In this document: one piece after another, positions 7,193 through 16,370 of the stretch
How the letters are laid out: each line of letters opens with the position of its first letter
Position numbering within the stretch: position 1 is the stretch's first letter
From: a virus
Length of the DNA stretch: 20,734 bases
Reading direction: 5' to 3' (one strand)
IMG/VR virus record: IMGVR_UViG_3300047276_000170
Span: 1 to 20,734 of that record
Notes under the pieces: generated by a model
Seen by the model: the letters and a program-made list of their open reading frames with translations, nothing else
Databases searched by the model: none
What the model was told of the DNA's origin: nothing
Translations under genes and position numbers: made by a program

Positions 7193-10100
7193 ATGGCAGA
7201 CCGTCTTCCTTATGGGCAGCTCACGCCAGCAGCGCGGCCGATCAATGCGTTCATCTCTCCTGCCCAGACCAACACGCCTGATGCTGCAAGGCCGCAATCG
7301 CTTCAGGCTGACATCAGGATCAACACGATCCAGCGTGCATCTGAAGGCAATGTCCAGGGCTTTAACCAGGCCGAGCAGTTAGCGCAGGCGATTGCACCGT
7401 TCAACCGTGCGTTGACCAGCCTTTTAACCGAGGGTGCTGTTGCGTTGAAGAACAGCTCGATCGAGGCTGGCTACTACGACGAGCTGAAGAATCAACAGGC
7501 TCGCGGGATGTTGAGCCTGCAGATGCAGCAGGAGGCAGGTGCTGCCAATGCTGCTGGGCAGATCAGCCAGCTGGAGAAGATTGATCCGCCTGGTGCTGCG
7601 ATGCTGCGCGAGGCCAACCCATGGAAGGCGATCGGTCGACGGCGTGCGCTGGCGCAGCTTGCTGGCGGTGACATCGACAACGTGCTGTCTGCTGATCTGC
7701 AGCAGAACCAGGGCGAGCTGGCAACAGTTCAGCCGGGCAGTGGGGTTCTGTCACAGCGCAAGAGTGCTCTCACCCAGATTGTCCTGGATCGTTATGGGCT
7801 GACGGGTGATGAGATCGAGGTCGCTGCCTATGTAGCGCCGAAGGTCAACCAAGCCTGGGACAAGTACACCGAGAAGCAGCAGAAGCTCTACAACGAGACA
7901 CTGCGGATCAACGGCAGAGCGCAGACCACGGCGGCCCTGGGTCAGGCACTGCAGCAGATGTCAGAGAACGGCATCCCCCTTGCCAATGGTGAGGTGGTGC
8001 CAATGGGTGACCCGCGGTTTGCGCAGCTGGCAGGCCGTGTGATGACCGGGATGATCGACCGGTCACTGACCTTCTCTGGTGGGCAGGACCGTGCTGATGA
8101 CCTGAAGGAGATCCGCACGCAGCTGCTGGGCACGTTTGGTCAGGTGCCGGTGCTGGGTGATGCACTGGGGTTTGTTGAAGGTGGCAACCCTGGTGATGCC
8201 AACCGTCCGACCTGGGGTGCCAGCTACGGGCTGGAGATCCTTGAGACCCGCAACCGTGGCAACTCAGCCCGGCAGCAGCAGTACGAGCTGGGGCAGAAGG
8301 CTGTTGAGCAACAGCTCGATGGGTTGTGGTGGGCTGAGGGTTCACCGGGTTCGATGTTGCCCACCGATCCGAACTACGCGGCAGCGCTGATCAACTTCAG
8401 GAACAAGGCAGCAGCAGCTGGTTATCGGGACATCGACGGCTACATGAAGGGCCGGATGGATTCGCAGGAGTCCGTTGTTGAGCGTGCCTACGCCCCGGAT
8501 CCACTGGCATCTGAAGACTTCCTGACCACGATTCAGGACCTGCCCCGTTCAGCGATGAACACACCGGAAGCGGTGCAGGCATTGCGTGAGCAGGCCAGGG
8601 CTGCAGCGAAGGCTGAGCCCACTCCTGAGCTGCAGCGTGCCCGCTACAAGGAGTACCTGGACGCGATCACGGCCAAGCAGAAGCAGGCACAAGACACCAC
8701 CCCTGGCCTGCAGTCAGCGATTGACAAGGCACTGCTGCAGGACCTGAGCCTGCCGCAGGTGAAGCCGCTTGTGGATGCAGCCAAGGCCAAGTCCGGTGGT
8801 GGTGATGCGTTCACTGCTGCCCTGCAGGGTGGTGCTGGTGCGATGGCTGCAGCCAGTGGGTTGGGCAACGCGAAGGTGACAGCGTTCACTCAGCGGTTGA
8901 ACAACCTGTTCCTGCGAAACGCTGAAGCAAAGATCGACGCATGGATGGCTGAGCGTCCTGGTGTGCCGCTGACCAGCAGTGCCAGGAACGTGTTGATCAG
9001 TGAGGCGATTGCGGAGACCAGGAAGAGCGAGGAGTACAAGCAGGCGTTCCAATCCCTGACGGGCAAAGCACCGGGCGAGGTGGGTGTGGGGAAGGTTGGG
9101 ACTGGCCCTGCGCAAGGCACCGCACCAGGTCCGGCTGTCAGGGGTGTGGCCCGTACTGCAGCAGCAGCGTTGCCTGACACCACGGTGAAGGGCTTTGCTG
9201 TTCGCCCTGTGATGAACGGTGACTGGCTGCACTCAGAGCTGTCTCAGCTCAGCAATGGCAAGCCGGTGAGTGCTGAGCTGTATCGCCTGGCCAATCGAGC
9301 TGGCACCACCACCAACCGGTATTTGCTCGAGCAGCTGCGCTTCTATCCCCAGCTGGATCCAAACGGTGAAGCACGCAAGTTCCTCGAGCAGAAGGTGCGT
9401 CAGCAGCGTCAGGGCCAGACGGTCAGTGGTGCCAACTGGCAGAGCATGAGCCGTGGCACTGGGATGGGGATGGTGCCGACTGGGTACAACCCGCTGGCAC
9501 CCGGCAGCTGGCTGATGAACATGCTGATGCCACCTGCTGCTGCAGCCACCCTGCCACCTGGGTTTGCGTCTGGTTATGGCGGCGGTGACGGGAACTATGT
9601 GGCGACCACTGGGTTCGGTTACTCCGCTGACCGCAAGACCCAAACGCTGCATGGCATCAAGGGTCGCCCTGGGTATGACGCCAACCATGGTGTGGGCAAT
9701 GACCACGTTCACCACGGTGCCAATGACCCGCAGACGGCGATGGCATTGGCGAAGTACCTGAAGGCGAAGGGCTGGCCGATCACGGAGTTCAAGCCATGGG
9801 GTCGAGTGGGTCAGCACCAAGACCCTGGCCATTACGACGGCCGCACCTTTGACATCCCGGTTGCAACCAAGGATCACGCCAAGGTGTTGTCTGACATCAA
9901 CGCCTTCTATGCAGGCCGTAGTGGTAGCGGTGTCCGCGGGACACCCGCTGGTTACCTGAAGCGCCTGGCGTATCTCGAGAGCCGGATCCGCAACGTGCCA
10001 AATGCTGAGGGTTCACCGGGCCGTGGGTACTTCCAGGCCTTCCCTGCCTTCAGCTCTGAAGCCATTGCTGCATCGGGTGGCATTGATCCTCGAGATGCCA

Positions 10101-10294
10101 ACTACGACCGCTCAGCCAAGGCCACATGGGCCTGGATCCAGAAGCACAACGAGCGAGCTGCTGCAGCAATCAAGGCGGGTCGGTACGACGAGGCCGACCG
10201 CCTGCTGCGCAATACCTGGCCATCACTACCGGGTGGCAGCCAAGCCCAGCCCGATCACGTTCAACGCGAAGCCCGCCGCTACCTCGGAGGTTGA
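7193..10294 (+). CDS. Large internal virion/ejection protein (gp15 position) with C-terminal peptidoglycan-degrading modules
   Basis: This protein has 1033 residues. Residues 1 to about 760 are helical, Gln/Ala-rich and lack enzyme motifs, as in T7-like internal core proteins. A short hydrophobic Pro/Ala segment (772-786, SWLMNMLMPPAAAAT) leads to two C-terminal modules. Module one, about 800-905, has DHVHHG (837-842), H875 and G-H-Y-D-G-R-T-F-D-I (879-888), matching the H-x-x-G-x-x-x-D-I metal-site pattern of M15-type D,D-peptidases. Module two, about 915-1033, has a lysozyme-like candidate Glu929 in AYLESR, GYFQ at 945-948, and IKAGR...WPSLPGG ending at 1015. That end resembles the tail of lambda-R-type transglycosylases (WASLPG). 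It probably opens the cell wall during DNA ejection. The ATG at 7193 follows the previous stop by 3 bases without a clear ribosome site. The domain calls were made by eye. Confidence 0.8.
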   Translation: MADRLPYGQLTPAARPINAFISPAQTNTPDAARPQSLQADIRINTIQRASEGNVQGFNQAEQLAQAIAPFNRALTSLLTEGAVALKNSSIEAGYYDELKNQQARGMLSLQMQQEAGAANAAGQISQLEKIDPPGAAMLREANPWKAIGRRRALAQLAGGDIDNVLSADLQQNQGELATVQPGSGVLSQRKSALTQIVLDRYGLTGDEIEVAAYVAPKVNQAWDKYTEKQQKLYNETLRINGRAQTTAALGQALQQMSENGIPLANGEVVPMGDPRFAQLAGRVMTGMIDRSLTFSGGQDRADDLKEIRTQLLGTFGQVPVLGDALGFVEGGNPGDANRPTWGASYGLEILETRNRGNSARQQQYELGQKAVEQQLDGLWWAEGSPGSMLPTDPNYAAALINFRNKAAAAGYRDIDGYMKGRMDSQESVVERAYAPDPLASEDFLTTIQDLPRSAMNTPEAVQALREQARAAAKAEPTPELQRARYKEYLDAITAKQKQAQDTTPGLQSAIDKALLQDLSLPQVKPLVDAAKAKSGGGDAFTAALQGGAGAMAAASGLGNAKVTAFTQRLNNLFLRNAEAKIDAWMAERPGVPLTSSARNVLISEAIAETRKSEEYKQAFQSLTGKAPGEVGVGKVGTGPAQGTAPGPAVRGVARTAAAALPDTTVKGFAVRPVMNGDWLHSELSQLSNGKPVSAELYRLANRAGTTTNRYLLEQLRFYPQLDPNGEARKFLEQKVRQQRQGQTVSGANWQSMSRGTGMGMVPTGYNPLAPGSWLMNMLMPPAAAATLPPGFASGYGGGDGNYVATTGFGYSADRKTQTLHGIKGRPGYDANHGVGNDHVHHGANDPQTAMALAKYLKAKGWPITEFKPWGRVGQHQDPGHYDGRTFDIPVATKDHAKVLSDINAFYAGRSGSGVRGTPAGYLKRLAYLESRIRNVPNAEGSPGRGYFQAFPAFSSEAIAASGGIDPRDANYDRSAKATWAWIQKHNERAAAAIKAGRYDEADRLLRNTWPSLPGGSQAQPDHVQREARRYLGG

Positions 10295-10297
10295 CCC

Positions 10298-13081
10298 ATG
10301 CCTGCTTTCAACCTTGCACCGAAGCCCGAGGACCTTGACCCGCAGTGGGACAACAAGGCACCACAGACATTGGGTGATGGCACCAAGAAGCCAACAGTGG
10401 GTCAGTCCAGGGCGTTGTATGCCCAGCGATCGGAGGCAGCTGCTGGCCCGCTGAAGCCGGTGGTGCAGTTCGCCAATGCACTGGCCAGCCCTGACACCAA
10501 GATCGGCATCTTCACTGGTCCGATCAACGGGATCTCAAAGCTGGGCAATGCACTGGGTGACCTGGTGCAGGGCAAGCCGATTGATGTGAAGGATGCCTGG
10601 ACGATCAGCGATCAACAGGCACGTGCCATCAACCCATGGCGGGTTGGCATTGGCCAGGAGGTGACCCCTTCTGACGTGGCTGGTCTGGCGATCGGTGAAG
10701 GGATCGGTGCTGAGCTGGCTGGTGCTGCCACTGGTGCGACGTTGCTGCAGCAGGCGGCAAAGATCCGCAGGGTGCAGCAGGCAGCGCAGGCGTTCCAGCA
10801 GCAGGCAGCAGTGCGCCGTGCTGCGGTGGCGATCACGGCCAGTCCGAAGCTGAAGGCTGCCACCAATGTGGCTACGCATGTTGGCGAAGCACTGGGCAGC
10901 ACGATGCTGTCCACGCCGTTCCTGGATCAGGCAGACGGGAACCTGGCGAATGTGGGTGATGCGGTTGGGCTGAAGCTGCCCGGCCGTGTCGAGCCAGACG
11001 AGAACTACCTGCAGTCACTGGCCAAGTCAGTGGCGGTGGAGGGGATCGCTGCCCCGCTGGCGCTGCTGGGAATGGGTGCATTGATCAAGCCCATCCGTGA
11101 GGGGATGACCAAGGGTGGACCGGGGTGGATTGAAGAGCTGGCCAATGCAGAGCTCGAGCCATACCTGCCACGGCAGATGGCTGGTCCTGCTCTGCCACCT
11201 GCTGCAGATGTCCCTGCTCTGCCTGGTTACAGCCAGCAGGGTGGTGCGTTGGTGCCTTACGACTCTGCGATCACCCGCTCACTGCAGGAGCAAACGCAGG
11301 TCAAGCAGGTGACGCAGCAGCGCCAGCGGCTGCAGGACATGGGCCTGGTGCAGCAGGGGGAAGGCGGTCAGCTGGATCTGTCCCTTGGTGGTGCGGTTGA
11401 TCCTGAGATCCGGTTGCAGGTGCGACAGCTGCAGACGCAGCGCGGTCTGCTGATCAAGCAGGGGATGGAGTCTGGTCAGGACATGACAGGTGACCTGGCA
11501 AAGATCGACCAGGAGATTGGTGATCTGATCCAGAGCGGCAGCAGTGCTGACTTCATGCCAGCTGAGCGTCCTGTCCAGCCGGAGCTTGATCTACCTGATG
11601 GCCGGCCAGAGCTCGATAGCTTCCTCGCTCACCTGGATGAGATGGGTGATGCCGACCTGCGGCAGATCCACAGCCGGGTGTATGCGGACATCAATGCAGA
11701 GCGCAATGCACAGGAACTGACCAACGCACAGCAGCAGGTGCAAGCGTTGCAGGACCAGCTGGCCAGCATTGATCAGCGGCTGGCCGCTGGTGAGATCAAG
11801 CCGATGGGTGCCAAGCGCATGATCGGCAAGGTGCAGAAGGAGCTGGCCCTAGCGCAGCAGCAGGTGGAGACGATCAATGCACGTGGCCGGGTGCCTGAGG
11901 CATTGGTCGGTGATCAGCTGCAGCTGCGCATTGATCAGCAGGGGCAGCTGGATCTCTCCCCTGAAGTGAAGCTGCCACCGATTGAACAGGTGACACGGAC
12001 CGCCAGTGAGTACGGCTACCAGACACCGGATGACTACCGCTCTGCACTGGGCGGGTGGAACCGTGATCAGCTGCGCAGGTTGGCGATGCCTGATTCCAGC
12101 CCTGAGGTAGCAGCACTGGTGAAGGCACGCACTGGCCGGCCGATTCCCTTGGCCAAGAAGGAGGACATCATTGATGCCTTGGTGGAGATGGCAGAGCGGC
12201 GTGGTCGCTTCCTGCCACCGGAGCCTGAGCAGTTGGCGCTCGAGCTGAAGGCAAACAAGTTCGGTGATGCTGCACCGCTGTTCGATCGTCCTGCTGATCT
12301 CTCTGCCCCTGGCATGACCAAGGTGCTGGATGCTGATGGCGTTGAGCAGCTGGTGCCAGCAACGGATTACAGCGGTCGCGGCATGGATCCTCAAACCCGT
12401 GAGCGGTTGAAGGCTGAGATCCTGCAGCGTGCGATCGACAACGGTGAGGTGCAGCCACCGGTCAGCCCGTTGCCGCAGCGGCCGACTACCACGTTTGAGC
12501 AGGCCTCGTTGGTGGATGACCTGTTTGCCGACCCCACCGGGCAACTGCCGCTGGCCTTCTCCACTGATGCGTTGCCCACGTACAAGGCAGGTGGAAAGAA
12601 CGCTGATGCGTTGATCGAGGAGATGCGTCTGCGGTTTGAGTACAACCTGCTGGATGAGCAGGCACAACGTGCACAGCAGCAAGCGCTGATGGCAGCGCAT
12701 GGTTGGGACACGTTGCCGTGGGAAGAGAAGAAGAAGCTGGGGATCCTGGGTGAAGGGTTCTACAGCCTGCAGCGTCATGAGTTCGCTGGTGCTGTTGATC
12801 GTCTGCGGCAACCGACTGCGCAGTTCAACCCAGAGCTGGAGGTGGTGCCACCACGCAAGCCCAAGCAATACGGGATGGAAGGTGGTGAGCTGGTGGAGAA
12901 AGCACCAGAGGTGAAGCCCACACCGGCAGAGGCCGCGGCGGCCAAGAAGGAACAAGCTGCTGCAGCAAGGGCCGTCAAGGCAGAAGCTGCAGCGCAGAAC
13001 AAGGGCATCGCCAAGATGCGAGAAGCCCTGCTTAAGCAACGGGAGGAACTCCTCCGTCAATCCCAAGGAGCGAAGTGCTGA
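10298..13081 (+). CDS. Large internal virion protein, 927 residues, no known enzymatic domain
   Basis: This protein probably belongs to the ejected inner core, since it lies between two other giant internal proteins in a translation-coupled block. The N-terminal 280 residues contain Gly/Ala-rich hydrophobic stretches (about 125-150 and 240-265) that could insert in membranes. From about 330 to 560 it is Gln/Leu-rich with heptad-like spacing, a likely coiled coil. Around 567-635, W587-NRDQLRRLA followed by KKEDIIDALVE (620-630) looks like a SAP/HeH helix-extension-helix, often a nucleic-acid-binding element. The last 60 residues are Ala/Lys/Glu helix. GGAGG at 10286-10290 supports the ATG at 10298. 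It has no clear T7 counterpart by itself; it could be the front part of a gp16-like protein split in two. I do not recognise a specific function. Confidence 0.65.
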   Translation: MPAFNLAPKPEDLDPQWDNKAPQTLGDGTKKPTVGQSRALYAQRSEAAAGPLKPVVQFANALASPDTKIGIFTGPINGISKLGNALGDLVQGKPIDVKDAWTISDQQARAINPWRVGIGQEVTPSDVAGLAIGEGIGAELAGAATGATLLQQAAKIRRVQQAAQAFQQQAAVRRAAVAITASPKLKAATNVATHVGEALGSTMLSTPFLDQADGNLANVGDAVGLKLPGRVEPDENYLQSLAKSVAVEGIAAPLALLGMGALIKPIREGMTKGGPGWIEELANAELEPYLPRQMAGPALPPAADVPALPGYSQQGGALVPYDSAITRSLQEQTQVKQVTQQRQRLQDMGLVQQGEGGQLDLSLGGAVDPEIRLQVRQLQTQRGLLIKQGMESGQDMTGDLAKIDQEIGDLIQSGSSADFMPAERPVQPELDLPDGRPELDSFLAHLDEMGDADLRQIHSRVYADINAERNAQELTNAQQQVQALQDQLASIDQRLAAGEIKPMGAKRMIGKVQKELALAQQQVETINARGRVPEALVGDQLQLRIDQQGQLDLSPEVKLPPIEQVTRTASEYGYQTPDDYRSALGGWNRDQLRRLAMPDSSPEVAALVKARTGRPIPLAKKEDIIDALVEMAERRGRFLPPEPEQLALELKANKFGDAAPLFDRPADLSAPGMTKVLDADGVEQLVPATDYSGRGMDPQTRERLKAEILQRAIDNGEVQPPVSPLPQRPTTTFEQASLVDDLFADPTGQLPLAFSTDALPTYKAGGKNADALIEEMRLRFEYNLLDEQAQRAQQQALMAAHGWDTLPWEEKKKLGILGEGFYSLQRHEFAGAVDRLRQPTAQFNPELEVVPPRKPKQYGMEGGELVEKAPEVKPTPAEAAAAKKEQAAAARAVKAEAAAQNKGIAKMREALLKQREELLRQSQGAKC
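13065..13070 (+). promoter_or_regulatory. Ribosome-binding site choosing the ATG at 13081
   Basis: AAGGAG lies 10 bases before the ATG at 13081 but only 4 bases before the in-frame GTG at 13075. The ATG forms the same TGATG stop-start overlap as the gp13/gp14 junction, so it is the preferred start. Confidence 0.65.
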
Positions 13082-16000
13082 TGGCTAGCTGCAACGACCT
13101 CGCTGAAGAGCTGCGTCGGATTGACGCTGAACTTGAAGCTCTCGACTCCACCCAGCGTGGACTGAACGCGCAAGCAGCACTTGCCGATGGTCAGCCCAAG
13201 GGCAAGCCAAAGGTGCTCAAGACCTACACCGGTGATGAGGTGACCCTCGACCCCGGCAAGTGGGTGACCGAGGCGGAGATGGACGCCATGCAGATGGGCG
13301 ATGAAACCGTCCGTCAGATGGTGTCAGCTGGGTTCCAAGGCAACCGGACACCGAACGGTCGCACCGGTCGGATGGTGAACTACAGCCAGATCGACCCCAG
13401 CCAGGAGAACATCGCCCTGCTGCTGGAGGTGATGGGGCTCAAGCGTGCCAGCACCGACAAGGGTGTGGAGCTACGCCGGCCGTTCACCAACCAGGCTGCA
13501 GCTAAGGCGCTGATGGCCATGGCGCAGAAGGAAGGTGCTGACCCTCGAGCGGTGGCCGAGGCATTGCAGAAGCGGGTGAAGGGAATCGACAACCTGCCCA
13601 GCGCGGTCTATGCCGCAGCGAAGGCGAAGTGGGATGCAGCCAGCCAGTACACCGACGTGCTCGAGGAGCTGGCCGATGCCATGGACGGTGGCTTCCTCAC
13701 CGATGAGCTGAAGCACCAGGCCGGCAACGCTGCGAAGTGGGCGCACTTCTATGAGCAGCTGGATGCACAGGTGCGGCGGCGTGTCGGCCAGGCACTGAAG
13801 TCCATGCAGTTCAAGCAGGACGCTGAGATCACCCTGGTGGATGTGGGCAAGGACATCCAGGACCTGACGCTGGATGACATCACCGGCAACAGCCTGGTCG
13901 GTGACATGTTGAAGGTGGTGGCTGAGGGCAACGCCAAGGCGCTGCGGCAGATGGCTGCAGCCAAGCGTGCGGACCAGGCACTGGGCCTGAATCAGCCTGG
14001 GTTCTTCCGTGACCTGAGCCTGCTGAACAGCTTGCGGCGGGCAAACCTGTTGTCCTCGTTTGCGACCTGGGCTGTTCGTAACCCGCTGTCGGGTGCGCTG
14101 GTGCAGGGCATCTACATGACCGAAGACATGGTGTCCGGCAGCTTGCGCCTTGCTGCGAAGAACGGGATCAGAGCTGGTGTGGCTGATGAGCTGAAGGCTG
14201 CTGGCTTTGCTGGCCGCGCTTTCGTCGATGCGTTCGGCATGAGCTGGGGCAACTTCAAGGAGGCGTTGTCCACCGGCAAGACAACGGTGGCGACTGACTC
14301 ACTGAAGTACGTGGATTCAGTCGATGAGATGCGCAGCTCCAAGGCCATCGTCAACGCTGCTTTTGATTCCGCATGGGAGGACATCACCAGCTGGAAGGGT
14401 CTGGCCAATCCGGTGTCGGTCCTCAACTTCATCAACGGCGGGTTCTGGAAAGTCTTCGGCGGTGGCGTTGAACGACTGACCGGATCCGATGCGGGATACA
14501 TGGCACCGTTCCGCATCCTGAACGCAACGGATGACTTCATGCAGACGCAAGCGTTTGCGTGGAAGAGCAGCCATGAAGCGTTCGTTCGTGCTGCTGAGGA
14601 GGGCAGAGCAGCAGGTCAAGGTGCGGAGTGGATCGAGCGGCGTGCTGATGAGCTGGCCAGCAAGTCGATGTTCAGCGGTGTCTTCACCGATGACGAGCTG
14701 GTCCAGTACCGCAAGGCGCGGAACGCGGAGTTCGGCATCCCGGTTGGAGGAGACATCGACGATGACGAGCTGCGGGCCATGCTCTACAACCAGCTGAAGG
14801 GTGTGCCCAACACCGAGTCAGAGCTGGGCCGGCTGTCTCTTGATCGTGCAAAGAACAGCACCTTCACCGGTGAGGTGACGGGCATGGCCGCACCGTTCGT
14901 GAACGGTGTGCAGCAGATGCGATCCAATCCGTTCATGGCATGGGCACTGCCGTTCTGGAAGGTGCCGATCAACGGAATCGGCTGGGTGTTGAACCGCGAT
15001 GTAATCCTTGCAGTACCCAAGCAACTGCTGATGGAAGGTCAGCAGCTGATGGGCAAGGGTCAGAAGTTCACGGTGGAGGAGATGGCTGATGCCAGGGCCC
15101 GCACTGCAGTGGCAGTTGCAATCGCTGGCATGACCCACGTGATGTGGGAGAACGGGTTCTTCACTGATGGTGGATCGTTTGATCCTCGTCAGCGGGAACG
15201 TGAGCGCAGGAACTGGAAGCCCTACAGCTTCAGCCTGGCCGGCACGTTGGCTGAGGCGACCAAGTTCCAAGGCAGCTCGATCGACGTGATCGACCTGATG
15301 GGTCTGCACGCTGATGTCCTTCGCGCCTACCACGACGGCGTGATGACGTGGAAGGAAGGCGAGGTGAACATGGTCCCGATCCTGGTGGCCTACGGCAACC
15401 TGATCAAGAACAAGGCAGCGCTGAAGAACATCACCAGCATCATGAACTGGATGCAGGACCCACAGCGTTACGACTTCGGTCGGGTGCTGGGTGATCAGAT
15501 GGGTGGCCTGCTGCCCCTCAGTGGTTTCGGTGGGACCATCTCTCGTTCCTTCTCTGATGCAGAGGAGATGATGGCGAAGCGGCGGATGCTGTCAGCCAAC
15601 GAGGTGGCAGCACTGAAGAACGATCCGAACTACAAGCTGATCCAGCCAGTGATCAACGCGCTGCAGTCAGCAGGTGATGCGTTCGTGAAGGGCAACGCTG
15701 GCATCCTCGGTGGGCTGCTGCCACGGGAGAAGGACTGGCTGGGCAACAGCATCCAGCGACCGCTGGGTCTGCCGGTGGATCTGACCATCCCGTTCATGCC
15801 AGTGATCAAGCCACAGGATCAGCTGTATCAGTGGCTGGAGAAGCATGGCTTTGGAGATAAGCCACGGCCTGACGGCACCTTTGAGATGGGTGGTGCCAAG
15901 GTCCAGATGAGCAATGAGGAGGAGGACTTCTACCGGGAAGAGATGAGGACGGTGCGGGGTGAGATCCCACCGGAGGCGATCGGTCAATCCGCTGGTCGCC

Positions 16001-16353
16001 TGATGCCGATCTGGCAGTACGTGCAGGGCCAGGACCTGGCGGGTGCACTGCGGAATCTGATGCGTGATCCGAAGTACAACCAGCTACTGGATGATCCGAC
16101 CGGGGGTGTCAGCCCGAGCCTGGCAGTGCAGCAGGGCAAGAGCCTGGCTGAGCGGAAGCAGTCAGGCGGCGGCAAGCTCTACGCCCCAGTCGATGACATC
16201 ATCAACTACTACGACCGGCTGGCATTGATGAAGCTGCTGAGCAACCAGCAGTTTGATTTCCGCCAGCGCTATCAAGCAGTGCTCAGGCAGAAGCAGGTTG
16301 GGTTGCAGCAGTATGCGGAGAGCATTAACGGACTAGGGGTGTCTCGCCAATAG
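13081..16353 (+). CDS. Giant internal virion/ejection protein (gp16 position), polyvalent-protein-like
   Basis: This protein has 1090 residues and is the last and largest of the internal-protein block, immediately before the fibre gene, as gp16 is in T7 (1318 residues). It is mostly helical. Residues 624-631 (PFWKVPIN) match the PF-x-x-T/V-P-x-N motif that recurs in C-terminal regions of phage large polyvalent and internal virion proteins, just before a hydrophobic segment. Further hydrophobic stretches occur near 320-350 and 675-695. Unlike T7 gp16, the N-terminus has no transglycosylase signature; that activity seems to sit on the 1033-residue protein. An alternative GTG start at 13075 would add two residues. 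T7 gp16 forms part of the periplasmic and inner-membrane channel for DNA entry, and this is the inferred role here. Confidence 0.75.
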   Translation: MASCNDLAEELRRIDAELEALDSTQRGLNAQAALADGQPKGKPKVLKTYTGDEVTLDPGKWVTEAEMDAMQMGDETVRQMVSAGFQGNRTPNGRTGRMVNYSQIDPSQENIALLLEVMGLKRASTDKGVELRRPFTNQAAAKALMAMAQKEGADPRAVAEALQKRVKGIDNLPSAVYAAAKAKWDAASQYTDVLEELADAMDGGFLTDELKHQAGNAAKWAHFYEQLDAQVRRRVGQALKSMQFKQDAEITLVDVGKDIQDLTLDDITGNSLVGDMLKVVAEGNAKALRQMAAAKRADQALGLNQPGFFRDLSLLNSLRRANLLSSFATWAVRNPLSGALVQGIYMTEDMVSGSLRLAAKNGIRAGVADELKAAGFAGRAFVDAFGMSWGNFKEALSTGKTTVATDSLKYVDSVDEMRSSKAIVNAAFDSAWEDITSWKGLANPVSVLNFINGGFWKVFGGGVERLTGSDAGYMAPFRILNATDDFMQTQAFAWKSSHEAFVRAAEEGRAAGQGAEWIERRADELASKSMFSGVFTDDELVQYRKARNAEFGIPVGGDIDDDELRAMLYNQLKGVPNTESELGRLSLDRAKNSTFTGEVTGMAAPFVNGVQQMRSNPFMAWALPFWKVPINGIGWVLNRDVILAVPKQLLMEGQQLMGKGQKFTVEEMADARARTAVAVAIAGMTHVMWENGFFTDGGSFDPRQRERERRNWKPYSFSLAGTLAEATKFQGSSIDVIDLMGLHADVLRAYHDGVMTWKEGEVNMVPILVAYGNLIKNKAALKNITSIMNWMQDPQRYDFGRVLGDQMGGLLPLSGFGGTISRSFSDAEEMMAKRRMLSANEVAALKNDPNYKLIQPVINALQSAGDAFVKGNAGILGGLLPREKDWLGNSIQRPLGLPVDLTIPFMPVIKPQDQLYQWLEKHGFGDKPRPDGTFEMGGAKVQMSNEEEDFYREEMRTVRGEIPPEAIGQSAGRLMPIWQYVQGQDLAGALRNLMRDPKYNQLLDDPTGGVSPSLAVQQGKSLAERKQSGGGKLYAPVDDIINYYDRLALMKLLSNQQFDFRQRYQAVLRQKQVGLQQYAESINGLGVSRQ

Positions 16354-16370
16354 GGAGGCCGGTAGCCTGA

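Noticed and set aside
11849-13066. Long open frame on the minus strand opposite the 927-residue gene
   Set aside because: Leu/Gln/His/Cys-rich composition is the reverse image of CAG/CTG-rich coding sequence on the + strand. There is no supporting signal.
13764-13775. Imperfect TGCACAGGTGCG copy inside the 1090-residue gene
   Set aside because: It matches copy 3 in 11 of 12 bases but breaks one arm and sits deep in coding sequence rich in GCA/CAG/GTG codons. It is likely chance.
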